A stretch of DNA of 64,000 nucleotides, taken from contig JAKJHU010000075.1 in the NCBI GenBank assembly GCA_022316685.1, positions 2,666,501 to 2,730,500 of the forward strand, read 5' to 3'. Source of the stretch: Progne subis subis. Taxonomy: Eukaryota; Chordata; Aves; Passeriformes; Hirundinidae. The position numbers and the translations under genes were made by a program. The notes below the pieces were generated by a model. It had not been told where the DNA came from. It saw only the letters and a program-made list of their open reading frames with translations, and searched no databases. Shown here piece by piece: positions 24,967-35,687 of the stretch (the stretch's first letter is position 1; every line of letters begins with the position of its first letter).

Positions 24967-24990
24967 AGGTCAAAAGGTCAAAAGAGGTCA
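24967..24990 (+). promoter_or_regulatory. three AGGTCA half-sites in tandem (nuclear-receptor-type element)
   Basis: Exact AGGTCA hexamers lie at 24967-24972, 24975-24980 and 24985-24990, all on the plus strand. The spacings are 2 and 4 bases, giving a DR2 followed by a DR4. The first two also have A/T-rich 5' extensions of the kind used by monomeric ERR/NR5A-type receptors. DR2 fits RAR/RXR-like and DR4 TR or LXR/RXR-like binding. No adjacent promoter is visible, so it would be a distal element if real. Confidence 0.4.
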
Positions 24991-26408
24991 ATAATCCTGC
25001 TGCATTAGTGTTTGCAATAAAACATTGGCAAGGGTTGTTACAAGCCACTTTGTTTCTCTTCACATGTTTTGGGAAAGGGATTATTTTTTACCTTGTAGCT
25101 AGTAAAGCCCAGCTCAAACTGGGAACACAGTTTCTCTCTCACTCTATCAAATCCTCTACCCAGAAAAACTAAGGATAATTTGGAGAATTTCCGTACTTTA
25201 CTCTACATGGGAACAAGCCTGGCCATAGAAAAGCAAACATACAGACCATAAAAAGTAAAATTTTATTGTTCAATTACCTCCTTGAAATGATGGAGACCCA
25301 GCTATAAGCCTGCTCTGTGATGTAATCCTTTGCCTTGTTCCTCTTACTGGCAATTCTGTTCTGGTTTTGATAAACATTTTATCATAGAGAGATACATAAA
25401 AATTCAATATTTTTGAGGGAAAAATTTTAGTTTACATTAACTGGTATTTTCAGGTGCAGAAAAGTTAGCTGGAGGGTTCTTTTTAGGCAAAACATATTCC
25501 CTGAATTCCCATTGAGAGTGACTTCCTGATGTACAGGAGAATAAAAACAGAAAAATCAGAATGAGATGGATATGGAGGTGCTTTGTGAGGCTTTTTCATG
25601 GTTCTGCTTTAGTTTTTTTTCTGCACTAGGTGTTTGCATATAGATGAGAAACTGAATGGGAGCTAATCCAAGCAGAAGCTTTTTGTTATGCTCTGAAAAA
25701 TCAAGTCTTTCAATCTAATTTACTGTGCTATAAAAATTCAAAGCATAAAGTCTGCTCTAGTTGAAGTATACTCTTACTCCTACAAACATTGCTATACTCT
25801 TTCTTGTGGACATGTCTGTTAAGGGATGCTAATGTCATGGATGTAACTTCAGTGACTTTAGTAAAACTGATGAAAAACTACATTCTCTTTTTCAAAGAAG
25901 TAGTAGTTTACATGTGAGCCCTTACTCACAAGGATAGGCCACTGCCCCACTGCTCAGAGGGGCAGACCTCCAAAACTTTGGAGCTTTGAATTTCAGATTT
26001 CTTCTGGGTACCTATACACAACTACTACTCTTCTCTTCAAGAGGTACCATCTTTTCAACCTGCTCTGAATGTTCTCTTCCCACCTGTCATTTTCCAGGTC
26101 TTAGGCTGTAAATTCTCTGCTTTTATCAAAGCACACAACCATCAGTCGGGTACTTTTGTTACCCCTTGTAACCAGGGCTCTCCTTCATGTATCTTCTCCT
26201 GTGAAAGAAAGAAGCATATTTCTGACCGGTGTGTCACACCACAACTGCTCTTTCTTCTGGATCAGGAATCTACTCACTGGGAAAGCTGAGCTCCAGATTT
26301 CTTATCCTGAGCAGAGGCAGGGACAGCTGAAGAAGCTGAAGTCTACTATTCAGTGGTTATACTGGGAGAAAGCTGTCATACAAAAGGAATCTGCTTATAG
26401 CCATTTAG
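24991..26408. other. non-coding, no gene recognised
   Basis: AT-rich sequence. An 86-codon open frame at 26156-26416 ends at the LTR boundary and has no recognisable motif. No other feature supported. Confidence 0.55.
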
Positions 26409-27022
26409 TGGCTTAACCCCAGCTGGCAACTAAGTGCCACTTTCAAGTGAACTCATTTCCCATCCCCAACACTGGAGGGATGAGGAGGAGAATTGCGAAA
26501 GAAAAGAAAATAGAACTTGTGGGTCAAAATAAAAACAGGTTAGTAGTTGAAACAAAATAAAAGCAGACAATAATGATGATACTAATGCTGCTTCTGCTAC
26601 TACTTAGAATAATTTTAATAAAAAAGAGAGGGAGAGAGGGAGATAACCCCCAAGTGATGTACAATACAATTGCTAAACCACCCAAATAGTGACAAATATC
26701 CAGCCCATCCTCAAGCAGTGACTGGCAGCTCCCATCCAACTCCCCCCTTTATATACTGAGCATCATGTTCTATGGTATGGAATATCCCTTTGGCCAGTCT
26801 GGGTCAACTCTGCTGCTGACCATGCTTGCTCCCAGCTTCTTGTGTACCTGCTTGCTGGCTGTGCATGGGAAACTGGAAAGTCCAGGACTTTGTGTAAGCA
26901 CTGCTCAGCAACAACTAAAATACCACTGTGTTATTGACATTACTCTCCTACTGAATTCAAAACACAGGGCTGTGCCAGTTACTAGGAAGAGAGTGAGCTC
27001 TACCCCAGTCAAAATCAGGACA
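26409..27022 (-). mobile_element. avian ERVL-type solo LTR, minus orientation
   Basis: The 614-bp element carries blocks I know from a common bird LTR family: TTAACCCCAGCTGGCAACTAAG at the left, the TATGGAATATCCCTTTGG block at about 26775, GTGTAAGCACTGCTCAGCAA near 26890 and an ACCCCAGTCAAAATCAGGACA end. In minus orientation it begins TGTCCTGATTTTGACTGGGG and ends GGGGTTAAGCCA (TG...CA). A TATA box (TATATAAA, minus strand, 26748-26755) follows about 267 bases of U3. The region 26560-26650 has gained simple-sequence expansions. No convincing 5-bp target duplication is left (GCCAT and GCAAT nearby are only a near match), which with the sequence decay suggests an old copy. Assignment to ERVL rests on memory of the family. 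Confidence 0.75.
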
Positions 27023-28627
27023 GCAATCTGTGTGTGTGAACATACAGACTGTTGAATTTTGTTGCAGTAATTAAGTAGCCTTGACATTTTATAACTTAAT
27101 ATTGAAAATGGGAGAACAAAAATAACCTTCTTGCCTAAACTGTAGTTTCTAAGAGAGGTACAATTTTCTGATCAAGCCAGACAAGTAGTAAAAGTCTTGC
27201 CCCTGAATGTTTGGCAACTGCATTTCTGTGTTTACCCAGCTACTGTTCCTCCAAAGTCTATGAGAAGCAAGAAGAGACAAAACTTTTGAAACATTCCCAT
27301 TTTTCCAATTCTCATGTTTCTTTCCTTCCCCCCTCCTCGCCCCTTTTAACATAGGGAAATTAAAATTTTTTAACCAATGAATACTAGTAGAGAAATAAGT
27401 ACAACAAATCCAAGCCCTAATTCAGTGACATTATGTTTGTAGTCTTGCTCAGAAAGCTTATAAATATTGGAATTATGAACTTAAGTGTTGTCTCTTAAGT
27501 AAAATTAGGATGCTGATGGATTTTGAAAAGGTAGACAAAATAGCCACAAAAAAACTTGTTATGGTGTTAGATATTAAATGCATTTGTAATTTGTACTTGA
27601 ATAATAAAGTTTATTGTCTGTAAATAATTTTAAAGGCTACACATTTTTTTTTCATCAGTTAACGTGCTTGTCAATCATTAACTTCCATTCTCTTTGGAGC
27701 AGGGTCTGTAGCTAGTCTTAATTAAATGTTAGTGTGCTTACTCCTAACTCTGAAGCCTTGAAGGCTTCATCATCATATGACTGATGACAGTATTTTGTCA
27801 TCATGCTAATTTATTGCCTGAAAGCTGAAATTTACATAGTTAAAAAATTTCAAGTACCAGTATTTACCATGTTACAGGTAATAGACTGTAGTAGTATACT
27901 GTAAGTTTCACTTACAGCTACCTCATTGTCTAAATGCTAATAGAGACACGATTAATCCCCCCGACACATCTAAACCTGTAATTACCTAATACCATTCATG
28001 TGGTGTGGGGTTAATTGAAAGAGGTCTTGACATTCATGACCTGTCAGTTCTGCCTCATCAGCTTGACCCAGGTCAGAGATTCTCCCTGACAACTTTTGCT
28101 TATCAATAAAAGCTTACTTTGTCTAGAAACAGCAGGTGCATATATCCATATCTACCTATAGCTATATTTATATGTGTGTAGCCATGTATACCATAAGGGG
28201 GTCTATATATAATATATATATGTGCATAATAATATCTAAATACAAATACTAAATATTTGTGCCATTGATTTTTTAAATCTTAATTTTCTTTTAAAGTTAT
28301 ATAGGAATAATGTAAATGGAAAAGTGAAGACTGTCTTACTTTTGTATGTAGCTAAAATATGGTACCAAAGCAGATTTTCCAGATGAAGCTAGAGCAAATT
28401 TATTGCTGCTTATGTTATCACAAATATTTCTGAGAAAATACTTTGTCTGACATAAGATTTTTAAGTGCTAATATTTATTAAACTAAGTCCTTTTTAATGT
28501 CAAACAGTTCTTAGTGACTGATGCACCTGTTAGAGGAGTGCAAGATTGAGATACTTGAATTTTATGTTGTGTTGTAAATGGAGGGAAATATGTATTCCAT
28601 TACATCTCTCAAACTTATTAAACTCTA
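27023..28627. other. non-coding, possible conserved element
   Basis: No gene. Two small adjacent hairpins occur: GAAGCCTTGAAGGCTTC at about 27751-27767, and TGATGACA...TGTCATCA at about 27782-27803. The stretch 27900-28140 is less AT-biased, with homeodomain-type TAATTA/ATTA motifs, and could be a conserved enhancer. An AT-dinucleotide tract lies at about 28200-28225. Confidence 0.45.
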
Positions 28628-28848
28628 TTTCCCTCTGAACATCAGAAAACACTTTTTATGGTGGGAGTGACCAAGCACTGGCTCAGGTTGCCTGGAGACA
28701 TTGTGAAATCTCCATCCTTGGAGATATTTAAAAGCTTTCTGCACAGTCTGCATGAACAGCTCTAGATGGTTCTACTTGAGGCAGGGAACTTGGACTAGAT
28801 GACCTCCAGAGGTCCCTTCCAACCCCAGCCATTCTGTGGTGCTGTGAT
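28628..28848 (+). mobile_element. CR1 LINE 3' end, plus orientation
   Basis: Classic CR1 3' region: a 'gttgcctgga' motif near 28688, a 'tccatccttggagatatt' segment near 28711, 'ggacttggactagatgacctccagaggtcccttccaacc' (in pieces) and the terminal ATTCTGTGGTGCTGTGAT. Only about 220 bp remain, so it is 5'-truncated, as most CR1 copies are. CR1 does not make target duplications, so none is expected. Moderately diverged. Confidence 0.93.
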
Positions 28849-31800
28849 AGGTAAAGTGGAGTTAAGAAAACCATCTTAAGTTCTCTGGCAGGATGTGCTC
28901 CGTTGCTTTGTGATTAAGATGCATATGCTGCCTCCAGTGGGTATGAAAGACATCCAGTACCAGATGCTTGACCAGCCACATTGCTTAATTATTGGTTTAT
29001 TTCTTACCCTAGGTAGGATCACTCCAACTAGCGAGGCCTGGGGCAAAGCCCAGAGTTTGGATAACTTTTCCCATGACAGTACTCCCCAGAGGCAGTGGAG
29101 AAAAGAAGGAATGAGGATGTTCTGTTAAACCACACCGTTTAGGGCCTCCTGCTGCTCACCGTAGTGCCCCTCCTCATGGCAGCTGAGGCAGTGCCACTTA
29201 CCCTCCAGTCTCCTTTTGCAGTAAAATCACTCTAGTGGGATACAGCACAATCCTCTCATTATTCCCAAGAGTTTAGGATGAGAAACACACGATAGTAATG
29301 ATGATGCAGGAAGCGGGGAGAACAAGCGCTGTGATGGACTCTCAGCAGCACGAGTCAGCCTCCCTGTGGTCAGGTAAGGGGCCCTGGGGCCTGGGAAAGG
29401 TGAGCTGCTGGTATCCTTCTGTCCCAGTAGCAGCCAGTTACAATCATCCTGATGGATCAGCCACTCATAGTCCATGTGGGACTTGTCTTATCACAGCCAT
29501 CCAGTCCTCTGATAGCTTACATACATTTAATTCTGTATTAATCACATTTTAAAGCTGCAGCTGTCAATATAACATTTATAATACTGCTAATATGAACCAT
29601 AATGCACACAGTTATTAGTGCATTTTCAGTGAAGATTTGCTAGTAGGTTATTCTGCCTTCAGAGAAAAAGACCAGCTCAAGCAACCTGACCTGGCAGAGG
29701 CCCTCTGCATACTTAACCTCAGTTCTTTATGTATCACATGCACTGTAATCTTGTTTCCTCTGACATTTCTCAGATGCACTAATCCTTTCAACTGGTGAGA
29801 TCAAATCTGAACCCTCATTGATTTTATGCTAAGGCAACCCATGGGCCCCTCAGACAGTAACTTCTGTTCCCTGCCTGTAGTTGGTCAGTTGTGGTTTCTC
29901 TCTATTTCCTCAGTGTAAAAGTACATTTAACTGGTTAATTCACCTACTAAATCTGACTCAAACATGCTGATTTGCATCTGTTTCAGCCAATTGACCTATG
30001 TATGGTTATTCTGAATGTATACTAAAGTAAATCACATTACTAAGTACAAGGATGTACTTCCTTACATCAGAGGGCTAAAAGGCAGACTCTGCTGCCAGCC
30101 CTGTCCCTGGAGGATGTATGCCCATAAATACTTTGTGAGCTAGACAGGAGGGCAAGAGACTGCTGTCGGTAATGTCGTGTGTTGTGCCTGTCCATCACCA
30201 ACAAAGGGAAAGTATCTTCCAGTTGCAATAAGAGCAGAGATTCTTCACAGGCAGAATAAATTAAAGAGCAAAAGGAACATACACCTATTGACAAGGCACT
30301 AACAGAATATTTCTAGTCAGGTACAACTGATATAGCCTTCAGTATTCATTTTCTTTTGTATACAACAACATTCCCCAGTTCCCTCTGTTAACTGAGATGA
30401 AAAAGCTTTAGAAGTAGGTAGAAAAAGTGGCTGGTTTTCTAAAATGCCTATTGAAGATATTAGGGAAGCAAGTTCTTGTCAATAATATTTATGAAAAAAA
30501 AAAGTTACGGAATTGATTTTGTTGAATTTTCCAAAATTGTGCAATACTTAATCCCATCAGTAGTCCCAGAAAAGTAGTTTGTTCTTCTCAAATATCCCAG
30601 TTTTACCTTCTAACAGGAATAATTTGGCTGCATGTTACACTGAATTTGTAGAAAAGATATTTTGTTACTGATATTTGCTTGATAGCTCTAGCAGCTCTGA
30701 AAATCCATCACAGAAATCTCTTCATTTGTCTTCTGTTTGTCTTTTGTTTGCATTAGATATAAAAATTATCTTAAACTGCCGGCCACCAAAATAAAATATG
30801 TATATTAGGATGTGATTCTCTCTTCTTGTTGTAGATTTATATATATACTCCCCACCTAGTCAATGAGATGCATGTGTCTCTGGTGTTTGGGTACCTTTTG
30901 AACATGTAGTAAATATTACTTCTGGCACGTGTGTTACTGATTGTTTCCAGAAGGAACAAAACATAAGGCAGCATCATTATGTCTGGTAGATGCAGGCCAC
31001 ACTCTCAACAGTGGTCTTGTTTCTATAAATTAGCTAAATGATTTCCAGAGAATGATGTGCTGAACTATTTGGGACACATTTCTTTTAAGAAAATGATGAA
31101 AGGATTTCCAAGTAGTTCCAAATGGTGCAAATTTGCCCTCTTTAACATTCAGGCATACTAGTCACCTGGAAAGTATCTATAAAAGATTGAGGCTGTGACA
31201 GAGTAATTTACTTTTATTTAATCTTTACTTTGATTCTAAGCGCTGCATTTGTACCTAATAAGACATTACCATATTAATAAGGATTTAATATAAAGTCATG
31301 AATAGAATAATTTTATTTATGGCTTAAATCTGTATGAAGAGTTTCTTTACATATATTTGCATTTTAAAGAACTACTCACCTTATGTTCAGAGATAAAATT
31401 GTTGCCTCATTCTGGCAGAGAATACAGGATGTTTTTGTAAAATGGTAAACCTGAGACTTAACTTCATTTGAATAGGAAAAAAATTCTCTAATAAATGTTG
31501 GGGGTTTTGTGTGTTCATGGCATAAAGAAGCTAACAGAAAACATTTGATTACACCAAATTGCTTTACTTCCCACCAGTTTATAAAAGGAATAAGAACAAA
31601 GTGATAGAAATATTACAAAATTATCAAGGTCTACAGGATTGCCTAGGGCAACATATCAAATAGAGAAAAGACAGTCTTTGTTTTCATCTTTTATTTTGTA
31701 TCCTGAAAATAATTTCTTTGCAAGATGCCTCCAGAATGAATGTTTCTTGTCCCAAAGGAAACTGATTTTCATTGCATTTGCAATATCTGATTGGGTGGCA

Positions 31801-33963
31801 CTGTGATCTGTCATTATTATTTCAAATCATTATGATGGTCTCTATTGGAATCTGAAGAATAAACCAAAGAGACAATTCTTTAAAGATGAAGAGTTGAGCA
31901 GCATTTAACCCTGTTCACATAGGAATAGACTTTTTGTGTTGATAGGAATCTATATGCTTTCCTATAAAAGAAAACATGAGTGTTCCAAAAGCTAAGTTTT
32001 TGCTTTAATATGACCAGATGAAATGAGGCAATGACAAACAACTTTTTCTAATGTTTATTCCCTAGTTTCTGATGATCTGGAATTTCTTATTATCCTTAAG
32101 TTAGGCATTCCCTAGTATTTCCTAGATATACAGATATTAGTGCGTCCCATCTAAATTCAGAAATTGGTTTATGCAAGTTTAATTAATTTTTAATATCTAT
32201 TTTTCAATATGTGCTGTATTTAGACAGCTGCATAAAATGTTAACCTTAAAAATCATAAAAAACAAGGAAAAATTTGCCGATTCTGAGTGTGATTTGCTTA
32301 CATTGTTCTCATTAACTGCTTCACAAATAATGGCTATTGTCTTGATAAAGTCTGTACCTGGAAACTCAGACCTCGACCTTTAACAGGCTCGCTGATTGAC
32401 AAATAATTCATATATATCTGAACTAAGTAGTGAAAAAATTAAAAATTCCATTTTCAGTGAAAAGAAGCTCAACAGTTCATTCAAATTCCAAAGAGAAAAC
32501 AAAATACCAGGGAATTAAGAAATGGATTGAGACACATCTCCAGGAATCAACACATTCTTTTGAAACTCCTTTTCAAGAAAAGATTGCCAAATTTCTCAGA
32601 GCTACATCTTGAACCTGCTTTGGGATTATTTTGTTCTGTTCTTTTGCAAAGAAAAGGATTCCTTTTTCCCCAATTCACAGGTGAACTGGCTGTTGTTCGA
32701 AGTTGTGCTTTCAGATAAAAGCTCAGCATAAAGCAAAGCTAGAAATTTGCATTACCAGAGCTATGTTGCTTTTGTTGTCATTGCAAACAACATGGACTTT
32801 CATTATAAACCTGCGTCATAATACAAACTTTTTCTTCCCCAGCTACTAATCCCATAGCCTTTCATTAAAACCCTCCTTTAAAAGTGCAACTCTGAAATAA
32901 TAATGATCATCAGTGCCAGAGATTGACTTAATCTCTAAACAGCGCCAGCAGCTTTCAGAACAGCTCAATGTGCTAATTATTTCATACGTTTCACAATATG
33001 ATCTTTCATTTCTGTACTTTTTTACAGTGAAATCCTATCATTTTAGTTTGTAATGACTATTTCCTTCTCCTTTATGTAGTATAATTTTAAAAGAACTGAA
33101 GAACTTGCAGGCTGAAAAATGTAAACTGGTTTAAATGAAGCCTATGAGAGGGCTTTGTTTCAGTTTTATTGTGACAATAATGATTAATAAAACACAGCCT
33201 TTACTATCAGTAAGCGTCTCTTCTAACCTGTAAATTTTCTAGAAGAGTTAAAAAAAAAAAAAAAAATCTAAACGTGCTGAACTTCTATTAAAAAGTATCT
33301 ATTTTTAAAATAAAACCAAAGGGAAGCATCACTTCTCTTATTGGTGTGGCGGGGGCAGAAGGGCTACTTTGTTAATAACTGAGGATCAGGAAGCTTATAT
33401 GAAACTTCATATATATCCAGAACCACCTTGGACAGCCAACATAGTTATTCCACCTTAGTTTATGTTCAAGGAGACAATTTGTCTCCTGGCTGCCTGGAGT
33501 GGAAGAAGAGCTTTACTACTTTATTTTGTCAGTGCTTGCTCAAAATGTTTTTATGTTTCTGGTCATACGAGTCCTAGAAGCTATACTACTTTTGCTCAGT
33601 TTTTAAAATTCTTAAGATTAAAACCCCTTTAAAACTTCTCCTTTGTTCTATATGAGGCTTGACTAACCAAAGAATAGATTCTGCTTTCCTCATTTCCCTA
33701 CAGAACAACTTGAAGCAGAGTGGATAAATGGCGACCTGACAGCAAGGTTTTCTCCATCCGACTTGCTATGCTTCATGTAGTCAGATAATTTATTGCACAG
33801 AGAGAGAAATTACACTGCTATTAACACTTCTGAGTCAGTGGTTTCAATACTGAGGTCAGAGTATAATAAGTTCAGCCATCTTGGCCATTTGTCCCATGTA
33901 GTCTGAAAATGCATCCCAGAACTAATATAAAATTTTAACATAGAAAGACAAGATTACTCAGAA
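28849..33963. other. non-coding, no gene recognised
   Basis: Mostly AT-rich unique DNA. A G+C-richer patch (29100-29480) contains a splice-like pair discussed under findings. The stretches 32200-32430 and 32750-33070 look unlike random AT-rich DNA and may be conserved regulatory sequence. A short A17 run lies at about 33250-33266. No transposon recognised. Confidence 0.5.
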
Positions 33964-34967
33964 ATTCATAGAATAGTGAAATAAGTTTGCCTTATCTAGT
34001 CTCTTGGGATTGTCTAGTCCAGTTTTCCTGCTCATTACATTACAGCAGGTTGCTCTGTGCTGTGTTCAGTCAGATTTTGTGTATCTCCAAAGACAGGGAC
34101 TCCACCAACTCCCTGGGCAGCCTGTTACAGTGCTGAATCACCCTTACAGTAAAATAGTTTCCTGTTCATGCCTTTGTCCTCTTAGTGGATACTACTGAGA
34201 AATGTCTGTCTCACTCTTCTTTATTTTCTCCATTGCATATTTAACATGGATATGGATAACATCCTTCCTGAACCACCTCCTCTTCTCCAGGTTGAATAGT
34301 TCCAGTTCTCTCAGCCTCTCCTCATGTATAAGATATTCCATTCATTTAATCTCCTTTGTGGTGTTTTGCTGCACTCACTCCACTATGTTTACATCTACTT
34401 GTTTGTTTGTTTGGTTGGTTTGTTTTTGTGGTTTTTTTTGTTTTGTTTTGTTTTGTTTTGTTTTGTTTTGTTTTTGTGGTGGGAAGCTCAGAACTGATCC
34501 CAGTGCTCCAGATAAGTCTCACCAGTGTTGAGCAAAGAGGAAGGATCACTTTCTTGGACCTGCTGGCAATGTTTTGTCTAATGTAGTCTAGGCTGTTAGT
34601 GGTTTTCATTGCCACAAGAGCACACTACAGATTCCTGGTCAACATGCTGTCCACCTGGATTGAAAGGTCTTCCGTTGTCAGGGTTCTTTCAAGCCATGTT
34701 GCAATCATCCTGTACAAGGCTTATTCCTTCCTGGGTGTGGGATTTTGCTTTTCTCTTTGCTGAACTTCGTACATTCTTCTCTGTTCCTTTCTCCATCTTT
34801 TTGAGGTTCCTCCAAATGATGGCACAGCCATCTGGGTGTGAAGCACTCCTTCCAACTTTGAATCATCTGCAAACTTGCTGAGGGCACCCACAGTCCCATC
34901 ATTCAGATCATTTATTGAGATGCTATACACTATGGGAGCCAGGAGTGGTCCCTGAGGCAGAGCCCTA
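33964..34967 (-). mobile_element. CR1 LINE fragment with reverse-transcriptase remains, minus orientation
   Basis: About 1 kb, beginning with a decayed 3' tail (TTCATAGAATAGTGAA) and running into ORF2. On the minus strand, a frame at 34721-34930 contains INDLNDGT followed by FADDSKL (34873 downward). FADD is the CR1 form of the reverse-transcriptase catalytic box, and both Asp residues are kept. The reading frame is then broken by shifts and stops. The 5' side ends at about 34967, after the region coding for this motif. A T/G-rich simple repeat has expanded inside it (34401-34476). It is an inactive, 5'-truncated copy. Confidence 0.92.
34401..34476 (+). repeat. (GTTT)n/(GTTTT)n microsatellite inside CR1
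   Basis: GTTTGTTTGTTTGG.. at 34401-34420 is followed by about seven GTTTT units (34440-34474). It interrupts the CR1 copy at a place where the element is normally not repetitive, so it arose after insertion. Confidence 0.9.
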
Positions 34968-35628
34968 ATGACAGGATTAGGATTTTTTCGGTCCTAGAAA
35001 ATGGATGAATCTTCTATTCAAATGAAGAAAAAAACAAAAAAAATCCTTTATGGGATCTGACATGGATATGGATAAAGTAATACTCTTTTGAAGTATTGAT
35101 GTTTATTTAATTTGTAGTGCACACACATCCTGCAGATCGTCTTAATTATTTACTCTTGTAAATGACTATGGATCTAGAAATTCACTGAAGAATGACAGTC
35201 TTTCTGTTATTTTTCTTAGGATCCTTATTAGATATAATTTTCACAAGATGCAGTAGTGGGGTGGGAAAGAGAGACATTAACAGACAACTGTGCTGAAATG
35301 GAATTAACTGGGAACCTGTATCTGTTCATTCTCAGACATTTCTGTACTTAGATGCTCACATCTTTTCCATCAGATTAAAGGAGTTCCTATTTAAGTTAGA
35401 ATCATTCTCACAACAGAACAATAGGAATAAAAATATAGGGACATTTACAAGAAACTATGACTGTTTGGTACATTAAAAACTGATCTGGAAAGCAATTTTG
35501 CAGATAATGTAAATGACAGATTTTTTAAAATTGTTTTTTCTCCTTCCATGATTTTAAAGAGTTTTTCAATATGCAAACTTATTTCATTTTCAAATTATAT
35601 TTAGGTATCTTGAGAACGTGCAACCAAC
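34968..35628. other. non-coding, nothing recognised
   Basis: Unique AT-rich sequence between a CR1 copy and the long hairpin. No supported feature. Confidence 0.6.
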
Positions 35629-35687
35629 CAATGTCATGGTATGACAAAAGATCACTATTTGTGATCTTTTGTCATACCATGACATTG
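35629..35687. repeat. perfect 27-bp inverted repeat, 5-nt loop
   Basis: Bases 35629-35655 (CAATGTCATGGTATGACAAA... ending GATCAC) are exactly complementary to 35661-35687, with the loop TATTT between. All 27 pairs are Watson-Crick. The arms are mixed sequence, not simple repeat, so chance is unlikely. Possible origins are a local fold-back (template-switch) mutation, a tiny foldback element or a hairpin RNA. Neighbouring sequence shows no transposon ends. Confidence 0.95.
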
